Position numbers and translations under genes: made by a program. Positions 24,849 through 34,236 of a stretch of DNA of 64,000 nt are shown here, one piece after another (within the stretch, counting starts at the first letter, position 1; each line of letters opens with the position of its first letter). The notes below the pieces were generated by a model. The model had not been told where the DNA came from, made no database searches, and was given only the letters and a program-made list of their open reading frames with translations. Origin of the DNA: Flavisolibacter longurius. GTDB lineage: Bacteria > Bacteroidota > Bacteroidia > Chitinophagales > Chitinophagaceae. Location: contig JACJGO010000005.1 in assembly GCA_014163555.1 (NCBI GenBank), positions 1 through 64,000 on the forward strand. The letters run 5' to 3'.

Positions 24849-26597
24849 ATGCGAGTAGGTGTTTTGGCCTGTCTTTTTCTTCTTCAATCATTGTCAGCCC
24901 TGGCACAGCCGAAGGTTGTACATAAAGCCATTGATGCCGTGCTGAAGGAGATGCGCCAATTCGACCGGGATAAATGGAAAAGCGACAGCGCAGCCGGAAA
25001 GGTTTTGGGGTCGGTCAACGAAGAAGCCTACCAGCAGCGATACCAGTTCTACAAACAGGTGGCCGAAAAACTTAATCGCATTGATAAAAACAGCCTTTCG
25101 TTTGATGATCAGATAAACCTGGAGCTTCTGCAACACGAAGTATTGGATGAACTTTCTACGGTTCGTTTTCAATCCTACCTCAACCCAATCCTTTCCGACT
25201 GGGGGTTTCATACATCGCTTGCCGGAAGAACTAATGCCACCATCCGGAATAAAAAAGAAGCAGAAGCTTATCTGCGTCTGCTAAATGATATACCCCGCTA
25301 CGTGCAGGAACATCTGGCCCTGATGCGTAAAGGGTTGGACCTTGGTATCAGCCAACCCAAGGCCATACTTCAAGGGTATGAGGCTACCTATCGGCAGCAT
25401 ATCGTTGATAGCATTGAAAATTCGGTATTCTGGAAACCGTTTCAGAAACAGCCTGCGGCTGTTATTGCTGATGATTGGCGCAACCTGCAGGAAGAGGCAA
25501 AGCTTTCCATTCAAAAAAATGTAATTGGCAGTTACCAGGCAATCGATTCGTTCTTCACACACGAATACCTGCCCCGCACCCGTACAACGTTGGGTGCATC
25601 GCTCTTCCCGAACGGCAAATCATTTTATGACGACCGTGTGCGGCATTACACTACCACCAGCATGTCGGCAGAAGAGGTGTATGCCATTGGCCTGAAAGAA
25701 GTGGAACGGATCAAACGGGCCATGGACAGCGTGATCAGGGCAGTAAACTTTACCGGCGGGTTTCAGGCGTTTATCAACTACCTGCGTACGGATCCGAAAT
25801 TTTATCCGAAGACAGGAGAGGACCTGCTGAAAGAAGCTTCTTTTATTGCAAAAAAAGTGGATGGCAAGCTGCCTTCCCTTTTCGGAAAACTTCCCCGGCA
25901 GCCTTATACAGTAACACCGGTTCCGGATTACCTGGCACCCACATTTACCACCGGCCGTTATTCGGGAGCACCTATCAGCAGCACCCGTCCCGGTGAATAT
26001 TGGGTGAACACCTACAATCTTCCCAGCCGTACCCTTTACACGCTGGAAGCCTTAACCCTGCACGAGGCAGTTCCTGGTCACCACCTGCAAACGGCACTGG
26101 CACAGGAACTCGACCACTTGCCGGAATTCAGGCGGCGGCTTTATATCAATGCGTTTGGAGAAGGGTGGGGGTTATACAGTGAATACCTGGGTCATGAGAT
26201 GGGATTTTATAAAGATCCCTACAGCCTGTTTGGAAGACTCACCTATGATATGTGGCGGGCCTGTCGACTTGTGATTGATGTTGGCATTCACATAAAGGGG
26301 TGGACAAGGGAACAGGCCGTAGCTTACCTGGCCGAACATACGGCGCTTTCGCTGCACGAAGTGAATACAGAAGTGAACCGCTATATTTCCTGGCCGGGAC
26401 AGGCACTGGCGTATAAGATAGGTGAGATAAAAATAAAAGAACTGCGGCTAAAAGCGGAAGAGGCATTAAAAGAAGATTTTGATGTCCGGGCTTTTCATGA
26501 TATGATTCATTCCAACGGATCGGTAACGCTGGCAGTTTTGGAGAAAATGACAGAACGGTTTATACAGGAACAAAAAACAAAACAGAAAAAGCGTTGA
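24849..26597 (+). CDS. secreted DUF885 family metallohydrolase
   Basis: From the ATG at 24849, with AAAGG upstream, the product is 582 residues. It has a signal peptide (MRVGVLACLFLLQSLSALAQ), a helical N-terminal half and the DUF885 active-site motif LTLHEAVPGHHLQ, a gluzincin-type HExxxH-like site, with YINAFGEGWGLYSEYL further on supplying a probable Glu ligand. DUF885 enzymes are suspected carboxypeptidase-like hydrolases. The longer start at 24810 would put 13 residues before the signal peptide, so I prefer the internal ATG. Confidence 0.88.
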   Translation: MRVGVLACLFLLQSLSALAQPKVVHKAIDAVLKEMRQFDRDKWKSDSAAGKVLGSVNEEAYQQRYQFYKQVAEKLNRIDKNSLSFDDQINLELLQHEVLDELSTVRFQSYLNPILSDWGFHTSLAGRTNATIRNKKEAEAYLRLLNDIPRYVQEHLALMRKGLDLGISQPKAILQGYEATYRQHIVDSIENSVFWKPFQKQPAAVIADDWRNLQEEAKLSIQKNVIGSYQAIDSFFTHEYLPRTRTTLGASLFPNGKSFYDDRVRHYTTTSMSAEEVYAIGLKEVERIKRAMDSVIRAVNFTGGFQAFINYLRTDPKFYPKTGEDLLKEASFIAKKVDGKLPSLFGKLPRQPYTVTPVPDYLAPTFTTGRYSGAPISSTRPGEYWVNTYNLPSRTLYTLEALTLHEAVPGHHLQTALAQELDHLPEFRRRLYINAFGEGWGLYSEYLGHEMGFYKDPYSLFGRLTYDMWRACRLVIDVGIHIKGWTREQAVAYLAEHTALSLHEVNTEVNRYISWPGQALAYKIGEIKIKELRLKAEEALKEDFDVRAFHDMIHSNGSVTLAVLEKMTERFIQEQKTKQKKR

Positions 26598-26662
26598 TGG
26601 TATTACAGGATTGGCAAATGTGAAAAACTATTTTCGTCGCTTTTTTAGAAATTGAAAACTGC

Positions 26663-26670
26663 TATCTTTC
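26663..26670 (+). promoter_or_regulatory. near-consensus -7 box (TATCTTTC)
   Basis: Seven of eight positions match TAnnTTTG, about 20 bp upstream of the nucleoside-permease ATG. No -33 box is evident. Confidence 0.35.
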
Positions 26671-26693
26671 ACGACTAATTAATTTGCCTGCAG

Positions 26694-27986
26694 ATGAATG
26701 TCAAGTTCCGACTAACCTTGATGAGTTTTCTTCAGTTTTTTGTTTGGGGTGCCTGGTTGATTACAATAGCGACCTATTTTTTTGGCAGCGAAATGGCAAA
26801 TATTGAAAACCCGGGAGCCAAGTTTGGCGCCATTTTTTCCACACTGGCCCTTTCTTCCCTTTTTATGCCGGCACTTACCGGCATCATTGCTGATAAATGG
26901 ATGGATGCGGAAAAACTGTATGGCATTCTTCACCTGCTTTATGCCGGTTTCCTTTTTTATGTACCGCAGGTAACTGACGCCGATACACTCTATTATGTCA
27001 TATTCGGCGCCATGATCTGTTACATGCCCACCATCTCGCTTTCCAATTCGATTGCATATACCATATTAAAACGCGAAGGTTATGATGTGGTAAAAGTGTT
27101 TCCACCGATCCGTGTATGGGGGACTATTGGCTTTATCGTGGCCATGTGGATCACCAACCTGACCGATAGCAAGGCAAACGCCAACCAGTTTGTTATTGCA
27201 GGCATCGCTGCTGTTGTACTGGGATTGTTCTCTTTTACCCTGCCAAAATGCCCGCCGCAAAAAACCATTTCAAAAGGCGCTGGCATTGTGGAGCAATTGG
27301 GTTTGCAGGCTTTTAAGCTGTTTGGCAAATACAAAATGGCGCTGTTTTTCCTTTTTTCGATGTTGCTGGGTGCAGCCCTGCAACTGACCAACATGTATGG
27401 TGATACGTTTTTGGATGATTTCAAAAACAATCCGGAATACGGGCCGGATTCATTTGTGGTAAAATACTCCACCATCATCATGTCCATCTCTCAGATGTCG
27501 GAAACCTTGTTCATCCTCACCATCCCGTTTTTCCTGAAGCGGTTTGGCATCAAGAATGTAATGCTGTTTTCCATGCTGGCCTGGGTGTTGCGCTTTGGCC
27601 TGTTTGCTTATGGCAACCCGGAAGAAGGTCTTTGGATGATCATTTTATCCTGTATTGTGTACGGAATGGCCTTTGACTTTTTTAATATCTCCGGATCACT
27701 TTTCGTGGAAACAGAAACCGATCCCTCCATCCGTTCCAGTGCGCAGGGGTTGTTCATGATGATGACCAATGGTCTGGGCGCCTTCTTGGGCAGTATGGTC
27801 AGTGGCTACGTGATCGATTCCTATTTCACGGGACCCAATGGTGAAAAAGAATGGCAGGATATCTGGCTTTCGTTTGCGGCATATGCCATGGTGGTTGCCA
27901 TCTTGTTCCTATTCTTATTCCGGCACAAACACAGCCGGGTGGAAGAACTGGAGCATACCGGCGCCAAAGAAATAAAACTGCATTAA
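26694..27986 (+). CDS. nucleoside permease (NupG/XapB-type MFS)
   Basis: The 430-residue protein has about twelve membrane helices and the nucleoside:H+ symporter signature. This includes a start of the form LTLMSFLQFFVWGAWLITI, then FMPALTGIIADKWM, PTISLSNSIAYTILK, FPPIRVWGTIGFI and a final FGMAFDFFNISGSLFVE-like segment (here YGMAFDFFNISGSLF). It should import nucleosides by proton symport at the inner membrane. No nucleoside-catabolic gene is adjacent, so the specificity is not resolved. Confidence 0.9.
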   Translation: MNVKFRLTLMSFLQFFVWGAWLITIATYFFGSEMANIENPGAKFGAIFSTLALSSLFMPALTGIIADKWMDAEKLYGILHLLYAGFLFYVPQVTDADTLYYVIFGAMICYMPTISLSNSIAYTILKREGYDVVKVFPPIRVWGTIGFIVAMWITNLTDSKANANQFVIAGIAAVVLGLFSFTLPKCPPQKTISKGAGIVEQLGLQAFKLFGKYKMALFFLFSMLLGAALQLTNMYGDTFLDDFKNNPEYGPDSFVVKYSTIIMSISQMSETLFILTIPFFLKRFGIKNVMLFSMLAWVLRFGLFAYGNPEEGLWMIILSCIVYGMAFDFFNISGSLFVETETDPSIRSSAQGLFMMMTNGLGAFLGSMVSGYVIDSYFTGPNGEKEWQDIWLSFAAYAMVVAILFLFLFRHKHSRVEELEHTGAKEIKLH

Positions 27987-28169
27987 TTCATATCCAGACA
28001 GTATTTCTACCGCAGGAATGTATACTGCCATCAACGAAAAAATGGCAAAGCTGAATTAACAGAAGTCCCCCGGCTTTTAACAAATGTGTGGGTGAAAAAT
28101 CCCGCGTTTTTACCGATTTTAGAAGAGCAGACTACTATCTTCCACATAAAGGACGGTACCTGAGTGAAA

Positions 28170-28922
28170 ATGAAAACGCGGATCCTCTACTTTGTTCTCC
28201 TGTCAGTAATATTTGCCGGTTGTATCAAATCTATGGCAGTTGACCAAGATTTTTTTGATCCCAACTTTCACCTACAACCGGCCGGCAGCTCCGCCAAAGC
28301 GTTGTTAAGCGATAACGTTTTTAAATCCTTGCACATTGAAGTGCAGTACATGCCCGGCGCAAAACCAACTGAAGCCACGCTCACCAACATGACCAAATTT
28401 TTGGGAAAGCACCTGCGCAAGCCTGGAGGGATTTCGTTTACCCTGACAGAAATACCTGCTTCCACTGACACCATCATTAGTTTAAAAGATGCCATGGAGC
28501 TTGAGGACAGGCACCGCACCCGGTTCAGCACAACCAATGAAATGGCTGTTTATGTATTGTTTGTAGACGGCTATTACAGCAAACCAGACCTTCTTGGCTC
28601 CGCTTACCGGAATACGTCTGCTGTTTTGTTTGGCCGGCATATTCAGGAAAACTCCGAAAAGTTTAAAAAGCCCAGCCGGACCTATCTTGAGTCAAGAGTA
28701 TTGCAGCATGAATTCGGGCACCTCCTGGGACTGGTAAATATTGGTACCGATGCAAACGATGATCATCATGATAAGGAACACGAAAAACATTGCACAAATA
28801 AATATTGCCTGATGTATTACTTGGCGGATACGGAAGATTATCCCAGTGTGCTGGTGCGTCAAAAACCACCCGAACTGGATGCAGACTGCATCAAAGATCT
28901 GCGCGCAAACGGCGGGAAATAA
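28170..28922 (+). CDS. lipoprotein with zincin-type metalloprotease motif
   Basis: From the ATG at 28170 (a GTG two codons upstream is possible) the 250-residue product has a lipobox FAGC and is likely lipidated. Near the C-terminus it has QHEFGHLLGLVN (HExxHxxGxxN), then an acidic/His-rich loop (DDHHDKEHEKHC) and NKYCLMYY, a Met-turn-like segment bracketed by cysteines. This matches putative membrane metalloproteases of Bacteroidota, in which the usual third His of metzincins is replaced. It is probably a zinc peptidase on the cell envelope; the substrate is unknown. Confidence 0.78.
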   Translation: MKTRILYFVLLSVIFAGCIKSMAVDQDFFDPNFHLQPAGSSAKALLSDNVFKSLHIEVQYMPGAKPTEATLTNMTKFLGKHLRKPGGISFTLTEIPASTDTIISLKDAMELEDRHRTRFSTTNEMAVYVLFVDGYYSKPDLLGSAYRNTSAVLFGRHIQENSEKFKKPSRTYLESRVLQHEFGHLLGLVNIGTDANDDHHDKEHEKHCTNKYCLMYYLADTEDYPSVLVRQKPPELDADCIKDLRANGGK

Positions 28923-28962
28923 ACTTTAAGTATAAAAAGGAAAATTTAATTCCTTACAAAAG

Positions 28963-28994
28963 AAAAAACCCGGAAGTGACTTCCGGGTTTTTTC
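28963..28994. terminator. bidirectional rho-independent terminator
   Basis: Perfect stem AAAAAACCCGGAAGT/ACTTCCGGGTTTTTT with a tiny loop lies between the convergent metalloprotease and trxA genes. A- and T-runs on both sides make it functional in both directions. Confidence 0.9.
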
Positions 28995-29012
28995 TATCCA
29001 ACACGCAAATGA

Positions 29013-29333
29013 TTAGTTAGCGTGGGCTTCGATTTTTTTCACAAAATTTCCTTTGGGTTGAGCGCCTACCAGTTTGTCCACAACCTGTCCGTTTTTAATG
29101 AACAGAATGGCAGGAATAGACGTAATGCCATAGTTCATGCTGACCTGCGGGTTTTCATCCACATTCAATTTGCCAATATTCACCTTGCCATCGTATTCCT
29201 TCGACAATTCGTCAATAACCGGCCCGATTGCACGGCAGGGTCCGCACCATTCAGCCCAAAAATCTACAATCGTTAATTTATCTGATTTAAGTACTTCCGT
29301 TTCAAAATTTGAGTCTGTGAAAGCTTTTGCCAT
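29013..29333 (-). CDS. trxA: thioredoxin
   Basis: The 106-residue protein is a full thioredoxin fold. The active site WCGPC has Cys30 and Cys33, followed by the conserved buried Lys region ([16 protein letters not shown]) and the cis-proline ([12 protein letters not shown]). It reduces cytosolic disulfides with electrons from thioredoxin reductase. There is no signal peptide. A -7 box TAAATTTG at 29371-29378 gives a leader of roughly 35 nt. It is monocistronic, bounded by a strong terminator. Confidence 0.96.
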   Translation of the reverse strand: MAKAFTDSNFETEVLKSDKLTIVDFWAEWCGPCRAIGPVIDELSKEYDGKVNIGKLNVDENPQVSMNYGITSIPAILFIKNGQVVDKLVGAQPKGNFVKKIEAHAN

Positions 29334-29370
29334 AGTAGTATGATTTTAATATTTAGCAACGATAATTCCG

Positions 29371-29378
29371 CAAATTTA
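29371..29378 (-). promoter_or_regulatory. -7 promoter box (TAAATTTG) for trxA
   Basis: Exact TAnnTTTG on the minus strand, 38 bp upstream of the trxA ATG. It lies within the trxA-dnaE intergenic region. Confidence 0.55.
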
Positions 29379-29416
29379 AGCCCAAACCTAATTTCTGCCT
29401 GATTGACAGGAGGCCG

Positions 29417-29513
29417 GTTTAATGTTTTGCAATCTGTTTTGTTTTCGTATTGTTAACGCAAATAAAAAACCCCCGCACGGTCAACAACAAAAGCTTAAAA
29501 CAAAACATTAAAC
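29417..29513. repeat. 13-bp perfect inverted repeat bracketing 71 bp
   Basis: GTTTAATGTTTTG (29417-29429) and its exact complement CAAAACATTAAAC (29501-29513) enclose an AT-rich core containing a C-rich CCCCCG. The right arm touches the dnaE stop codon. It could be a terminator-like long stem or a degenerate mobile-element end. Confidence 0.6.
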
Positions 29514-32500
29514 TTACGCTGTAGTTACCCTAACATCGATCTCCGGTTTTTGTTCCAGGAAGGTGATCATTTCATGGTTCATTTCAAATCCATGCCCATT
29601 GGTTTGCAAGGCCGCCTTCCAATTGTTCTTGGGTTCAACCACTGTAATGCGCACCGATGAATTGCCGGGAAAGGAACGCAGGTTCGTCTCAAAAAATTCT
29701 ATCATGTCCTTCTCCACATTTCGAACATCCACTTCCAACTGCAATTGTTTTGTTAACTGCCGTTTTATGTTTTCCGCCAATGTAATGCTGGTCACCTTGA
29801 ATTCATATTCCGGTTTGTACATCCGTTGCTTAAATCCACCGCAGATCAGTACGGCAGAACCTTGCAGCAGGAACGCCTGGAAACGAACATAATCATCGCC
29901 AAACAACACCAATTCGGTTTTACCGGAATAATCTTCCAGCACATAAGAACCAAACTTGTTGCCCTGCCGGGAGATGCGATGGTTGGCGGTTGACACCAGG
30001 CAAAGCAGCTTGAAGCTTTTCCCTTGCGCTGATAACGTAGGCGAGTCTTTTACTTCATTAAAATCGGCAATCGGTGTAATGCCGTAATGTCTCATTTCAA
30101 ATTTGTAGTGGTCCAGCGGATGCCCACTGAGGTAAATACCCGCCACTTCTTTTTCCCTATCCAGTTGCTCGGTCAGCGACCAGGGCGGACAGGCAGGAAT
30201 TTGTGGTGGTTTGATATCTAGAACGGCCGGCAAATCACCAAACAAGGTATTGGATGTATTCAGGGTTTGCGATTGTACAATGTTTCCGTACTTGATCATT
30301 TTCTCCAGGCCGGTCTGGGTTTCGCCTTCAGGTATTGTTGTGTACTGTGCACGGTGCAGTTGCGGGAAGGTGTCGAAGGCGCCTGCGTACACCAGGCATT
30401 CCAGCGTTTTTTTGTTGACGGTGCGCTGGTTGATGCGGCGCATAAAATCATACGGATCTTTATAAAATCCTTCTTTTTCCCGCTCGAGGATAATGCTTTC
30501 CACAGCAGCTTCTCCCACGCCTTTCAAGCCACCCAAACCAAAACGGATTTCTCCTTTTGCATTTACAGCAAATCCTTTCCGCGATTCATTGATGTCGGGG
30601 CCCAATACCTTAATGCCCATGCGCTTGCACTCCTCCATAAAAAAGGTGAGCTTTTCAATGGCGTTCGCATTGTTTAGCACCGCGGCCATATATTCGGCTG
30701 GGTAGTGGGCTTTCAGGTAAGCTGTCTGGTACGCAACAAAGGCATAACAGGTGGAGTGCGACTTGTTGAAAGCGTATTGGGCAAAGGCTTCCCAGTCGGT
30801 CCAAACCTTTTCCAACACTTTGGCAGGATGCCCTTTTGCCACGGCGCCGTCGATGAAACCCTTCTTCATCTTGTCCAGCGTCTTACGGTCTTTTTTACCC
30901 ATCGCCTTGCGCAGTACGTCGGCATCTCCCTTGGAAAAACCACCGATCTTTTGCGCCAGCAACATCACCTGTTCCTGGTACACGGTAATGCCATAAGTTT
31001 CTTTCAGGTACTCCTCCATCTCCGGAAGGTCATACACTACTTCCTCGCGGCCGTGCTTCCGGTCAACATATTGGGGGATGTAAGCCATTGGGCCTGGACG
31101 ATACAGAGCATTCATGGCAATAAGATCGGCAAACTGGTCGGGCTTCAGTTCTTTCAGGTATTTCTGCATACCCGGGCTTTCAAACTGGAAGGTGGCGATG
31201 GTTTCGCCTTTCTGGTAGATCTCGTAGGTTTTTTCATCATTCAGCGGAACATCATCTATTACGATGTCAATGCCATGATTGGCCTTGATCATCTCCAGTG
31301 CATTTTTGATGATGGTCAGGGTTTTTAGCCCCAGAAAGTCCATCTTGATAACACCGGCATCTTCGATGATTTTTCCTTCGATCTGTGTAACCAAAAGTTC
31401 AGAGTCTTTGGCTGTACAAACCGGGATAATGTTCATCAGGTTGTAGGGGGCGATGATGATACCGGCTGCGTGGATTCCCGTATTCCGTACAGAACCTTCC
31501 AGGCGCTCGGCTTCTTTCAGCACCTGCGCTCTTATGTCGTTCCCGTTATAAATCTCACGGAGTTTTTTTACGTTTTCTATGTCGTCCGATCCGTAACCCT
31601 CTTTATCCTCCAGGCTTTTTTCGCCTTCTTTTGCAGTGATCGGCGCATGCAGCACCCGCCCCAATTCTGTTCCAGGTTTATCCGGTACCAATTTTGCCAG
31701 CGCATTGGATTCCGCCAGCGGCAGGTCCAGCACACGGGCCACGTCCTTGATGGACATTTTGGCGGCCATGGTACCGTAGGTTACAATCTGCGCTACCTGG
31801 TTACGACCATATTTTTCCACCACGTAATCAATCACCTTCTGTCGGCCTTCGTCATCGAAGTCCGTATCAATATCCGGCATTGATTTCCGGTCGGGGTTTA
31901 GGAAACGCTCAAACAGCAGGTCATACTTGATAGGGTCGATGTTGGTAATTCCAATGCAATAGGCAACGGCCGACCCGGCTGCCGAACCGCGGCCCGGACC
32001 AATAAACACACCCAGGTCACGACCGGCTTTAATAAAGTCGGAAACAATCAGGAAGTACCCGGCAAAACCCATGGTTTTGATCGTATGCAATTCAAAGTCA
32101 AGGCGCTCCTGGGCTTTTTCATCAATCTCGCCCCAGCGTTCTTTGGCGCCTTCAAAGGTCAGGTGTTTTAAGTATTCCCATTGATTCAGGTTGGCATCGC
32201 CATGCACCTGGAATTCTTTTGGGATGGGGAAGGCGGGGAGAAGAATGTCTTTTTTCAGGTTCAGCAATTCAACCCGGTCAACAATCATATTGGTATTGTC
32301 AATGGCTTCAGGAACATCGCTGAACAGTTTTTTCATTTCATCAACGCCTTTGAAATAAAACTGGTCGTTTGGAAATTTAAAGCGTCGGTTTTTGTGCGCT
32401 GCATCGTCGTTCACAAAATCATCCAAGCCCGGCGTGCTTTGCTTTTCACCCGTGTTGATACAAAGGAGAATGTCGTGGGCATTGTAATCATCGCGGTCGG

Positions 32501-33149
32501 TATAGTGACTGTCATTGGTGGCAATCACCGGTACGTTGTATTTTTTGGCAAACTTCAGCAGCACCTGGTTGATGGTTTCCTGCTCCTGCATGTTGTGGCG
32601 CTGCAGCTCGATGAAATAATCTTCGCCAAACATATCCAGCCACCACTTGAATTCCTTTTCGGCCGCCTCTTCGCCGTCATGCAAAATGGTTTGCGGTACG
32701 TAGGCCCCAATGCAACAAGTGGTAGCGATCAGCCCTTCGTGGTATTGTTCAATGAGCTGTTTGTCGATCCGGGGATATTTGCTGTACATCCCCTCCAGGT
32801 ACCCGAGAGAAGTTAATTTAATAAGGTTTTGATAGCCGGTGGCGTTTTTTGCCAGCAGCACCTGGTGGTAGCGTTCATCGCGTTGCTCTTTGGAAAAGGT
32901 TTTGCGGGTGCGGTCTTCCACCACGTAAAATTCGCAACCCACCACCGGTTTCACCTTTACGCTGCCATCGTCATTTTTGTGTTTATAGGCTTCCGAAACA
33001 AATTCAAAGGCGCCGAACATATTGCCGTGGTCGGTAATGGCAACGGCCGGCATGCCTTCCTTGATAGCTTTTTTATAGAGTGCCTGGATATTGGCGGCAC
33101 CATCGAGTAATGAAAACTGCGTATGGACATGTAAGTGTGAAAATTTCAT
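29514..33149 (-). CDS. dnaE: DNA polymerase III subunit alpha
   Basis: The 1211-residue protein is the replicative polymerase catalytic subunit. It opens with a PHP domain (HLHVHTQFSLLDGAANI, AITDHGNMFGAFEF). The C-family polymerase palm contains GRGSAAGSAVAYCIGI and the catalytic aspartates in MPDIDTDFDDEG, then the fingers with KSHSTCYAFVAYQTAY. A helix-hairpin-helix region (FGLGGLKGVGEAAVE) and a C-terminal OB fold (LLCLVSTANHRISRQGNKFG) follow. Length and order match DnaE1. It is transcribed alone, divergent from the NlpC/P60 gene. Confidence 0.97.
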   Translation of the reverse strand: MKFSHLHVHTQFSLLDGAANIQALYKKAIKEGMPAVAITDHGNMFGAFEFVSEAYKHKNDDGSVKVKPVVGCEFYVVEDRTRKTFSKEQRDERYHQVLLAKNATGYQNLIKLTSLGYLEGMYSKYPRIDKQLIEQYHEGLIATTCCIGAYVPQTILHDGEEAAEKEFKWWLDMFGEDYFIELQRHNMQEQETINQVLLKFAKKYNVPVIATNDSHYTDRDDYNAHDILLCINTGEKQSTPGLDDFVNDDAAHKNRRFKFPNDQFYFKGVDEMKKLFSDVPEAIDNTNMIVDRVELLNLKKDILLPAFPIPKEFQVHGDANLNQWEYLKHLTFEGAKERWGEIDEKAQERLDFELHTIKTMGFAGYFLIVSDFIKAGRDLGVFIGPGRGSAAGSAVAYCIGITNIDPIKYDLLFERFLNPDRKSMPDIDTDFDDEGRQKVIDYVVEKYGRNQVAQIVTYGTMAAKMSIKDVARVLDLPLAESNALAKLVPDKPGTELGRVLHAPITAKEGEKSLEDKEGYGSDDIENVKKLREIYNGNDIRAQVLKEAERLEGSVRNTGIHAAGIIIAPYNLMNIIPVCTAKDSELLVTQIEGKIIEDAGVIKMDFLGLKTLTIIKNALEMIKANHGIDIVIDDVPLNDEKTYEIYQKGETIATFQFESPGMQKYLKELKPDQFADLIAMNALYRPGPMAYIPQYVDRKHGREEVVYDLPEMEEYLKETYGITVYQEQVMLLAQKIGGFSKGDADVLRKAMGKKDRKTLDKMKKGFIDGAVAKGHPAKVLEKVWTDWEAFAQYAFNKSHSTCYAFVAYQTAYLKAHYPAEYMAAVLNNANAIEKLTFFMEECKRMGIKVLGPDINESRKGFAVNAKGEIRFGLGGLKGVGEAAVESIILEREKEGFYKDPYDFMRRINQRTVNKKTLECLVYAGAFDTFPQLHRAQYTTIPEGETQTGLEKMIKYGNIVQSQTLNTSNTLFGDLPAVLDIKPPQIPACPPWSLTEQLDREKEVAGIYLSGHPLDHYKFEMRHYGITPIADFNEVKDSPTLSAQGKSFKLLCLVSTANHRISRQGNKFGSYVLEDYSGKTELVLFGDDYVRFQAFLLQGSAVLICGGFKQRMYKPEYEFKVTSITLAENIKRQLTKQLQLEVDVRNVEKDMIEFFETNLRSFPGNSSVRITVVEPKNNWKAALQTNGHGFEMNHEMITFLEQKPEIDVRVTTA

Positions 33150-33329
33150 CAGGTCTCCTCTTGATCTAAATCATTAAAACTGAAGCTGTAAAGGCTAACT
33201 TCGTGCAAGTTACAGCGGTTGTGGGCAATAACCCTTGCACAGTTCCGTTGAAAGAAATCCACATAGTGTGGGAAAAATGGAGCAAACCTCCTATTTTCGT
33301 CCCTCACCGAGAACGTAAAAACAAGCCAC

Positions 33330-34034
33330 ATGGTAAAACCAATCCTGATCCTAGCCACGATCTTGTTCTTTATGGGAGCATTCTCTTCCGTATCCGCACA
33401 AACCTCAGCTAAACAAGTTAGCACCAATCTTTCTAAAGCAAATTATAAATTTCTCGAAGACATTGCAATAGAACCAGAGCCTTCAGAACCTGTTCGGGTA
33501 GCGGTTCCTTCCGTAAAAAAAGACCTGCTTTTTGCCGCCGCCAAAACCAACACCAACGTTAGCATCGAGTCCGCTGACGCCTTACAATTTAAATATTCGC
33601 TTTTGCTGGATGTTGAGGTAGAGTTGCTGAAAAACATGAACCTGCTTCGCTTGATCGAAGACTGGTACGGCACCCGTTACCGTTACGGCGGCAGCAACAA
33701 AAGCGGTATCGACTGTTCGGCCCTCATGCAGGTCTTCTTTGCATCGCTCTATGGAATTGCGCTGCCCCGCACGGCAAAAATGCAATACGACTACAGCCGG
33801 TCCATTTCCCGCACAGAATTAAAAGAAGGCGATCTTCTTTTCTTTAATACAACCGGCGGTGTTTCGCATGTAGGCATGTATCTCACCAATAACAAATTTG
33901 TGCATGCCTCTTCATCCAACGGCGTCACCGTATCGGACATGTTTGAGCCTTATTATGCCAACCGCCTGATCGGAGTAGGAAGAGTGCTGCAGGAAAACAC
34001 ATCGACGCAGGAAACCGTTTCCCTCAGCCGATAA
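33330..34034 (+). CDS. NlpC/P60 (C40) cell-wall hydrolase
   Basis: The 234-residue protein has a signal peptide (ILILATILFFMGAFSSVSA), a linker of about 80 residues and a C-terminal NlpC/P60 domain. Catalytic residues are Cys129 (SGIDCSALMQ), His180 (GVSHVGMYL) and the polar third position His192 (KFVHASSSNGV). These enzymes cut the D-Glu-diaminopimelate bond of peptidoglycan stem peptides in the periplasm. It is followed at once by a strong terminator. Confidence 0.93.
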   Translation: MVKPILILATILFFMGAFSSVSAQTSAKQVSTNLSKANYKFLEDIAIEPEPSEPVRVAVPSVKKDLLFAAAKTNTNVSIESADALQFKYSLLLDVEVELLKNMNLLRLIEDWYGTRYRYGGSNKSGIDCSALMQVFFASLYGIALPRTAKMQYDYSRSISRTELKEGDLLFFNTTGGVSHVGMYLTNNKFVHASSSNGVTVSDMFEPYYANRLIGVGRVLQENTSTQETVSLSR

Positions 34035-34053
34035 AATATTATTTACAAAAGTT

Positions 34054-34082
34054 AAAGCCCCGGAATGATCCGGGGCTTTTTT
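34054..34082. terminator. rho-independent terminator
   Basis: Ten-bp stem AAAGCCCCGG/CCGGGGCTTT with a 6-nt loop and trailing T-run. It ends the NlpC/P60 transcript and may also serve the convergent flippase gene. Confidence 0.9.
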
Positions 34083-34236
34083 ATGGTTGGATCAGTTCTA
34101 TCCTTTTCGCCTGAAATGATCTCAATAAAAACGCTACCATATCGCTTGGATATTAGTCTCTTTACGATTCATAATCCTTTAACAGAACTTGGATATTTGG
34201 AGGAATGGATTTCTATTTTATGTTTCCCTCTGTTGC

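Noticed and set aside
32181-32816. 211-aa frame on the + strand
   Set aside because: It is a shadow of dnaE.
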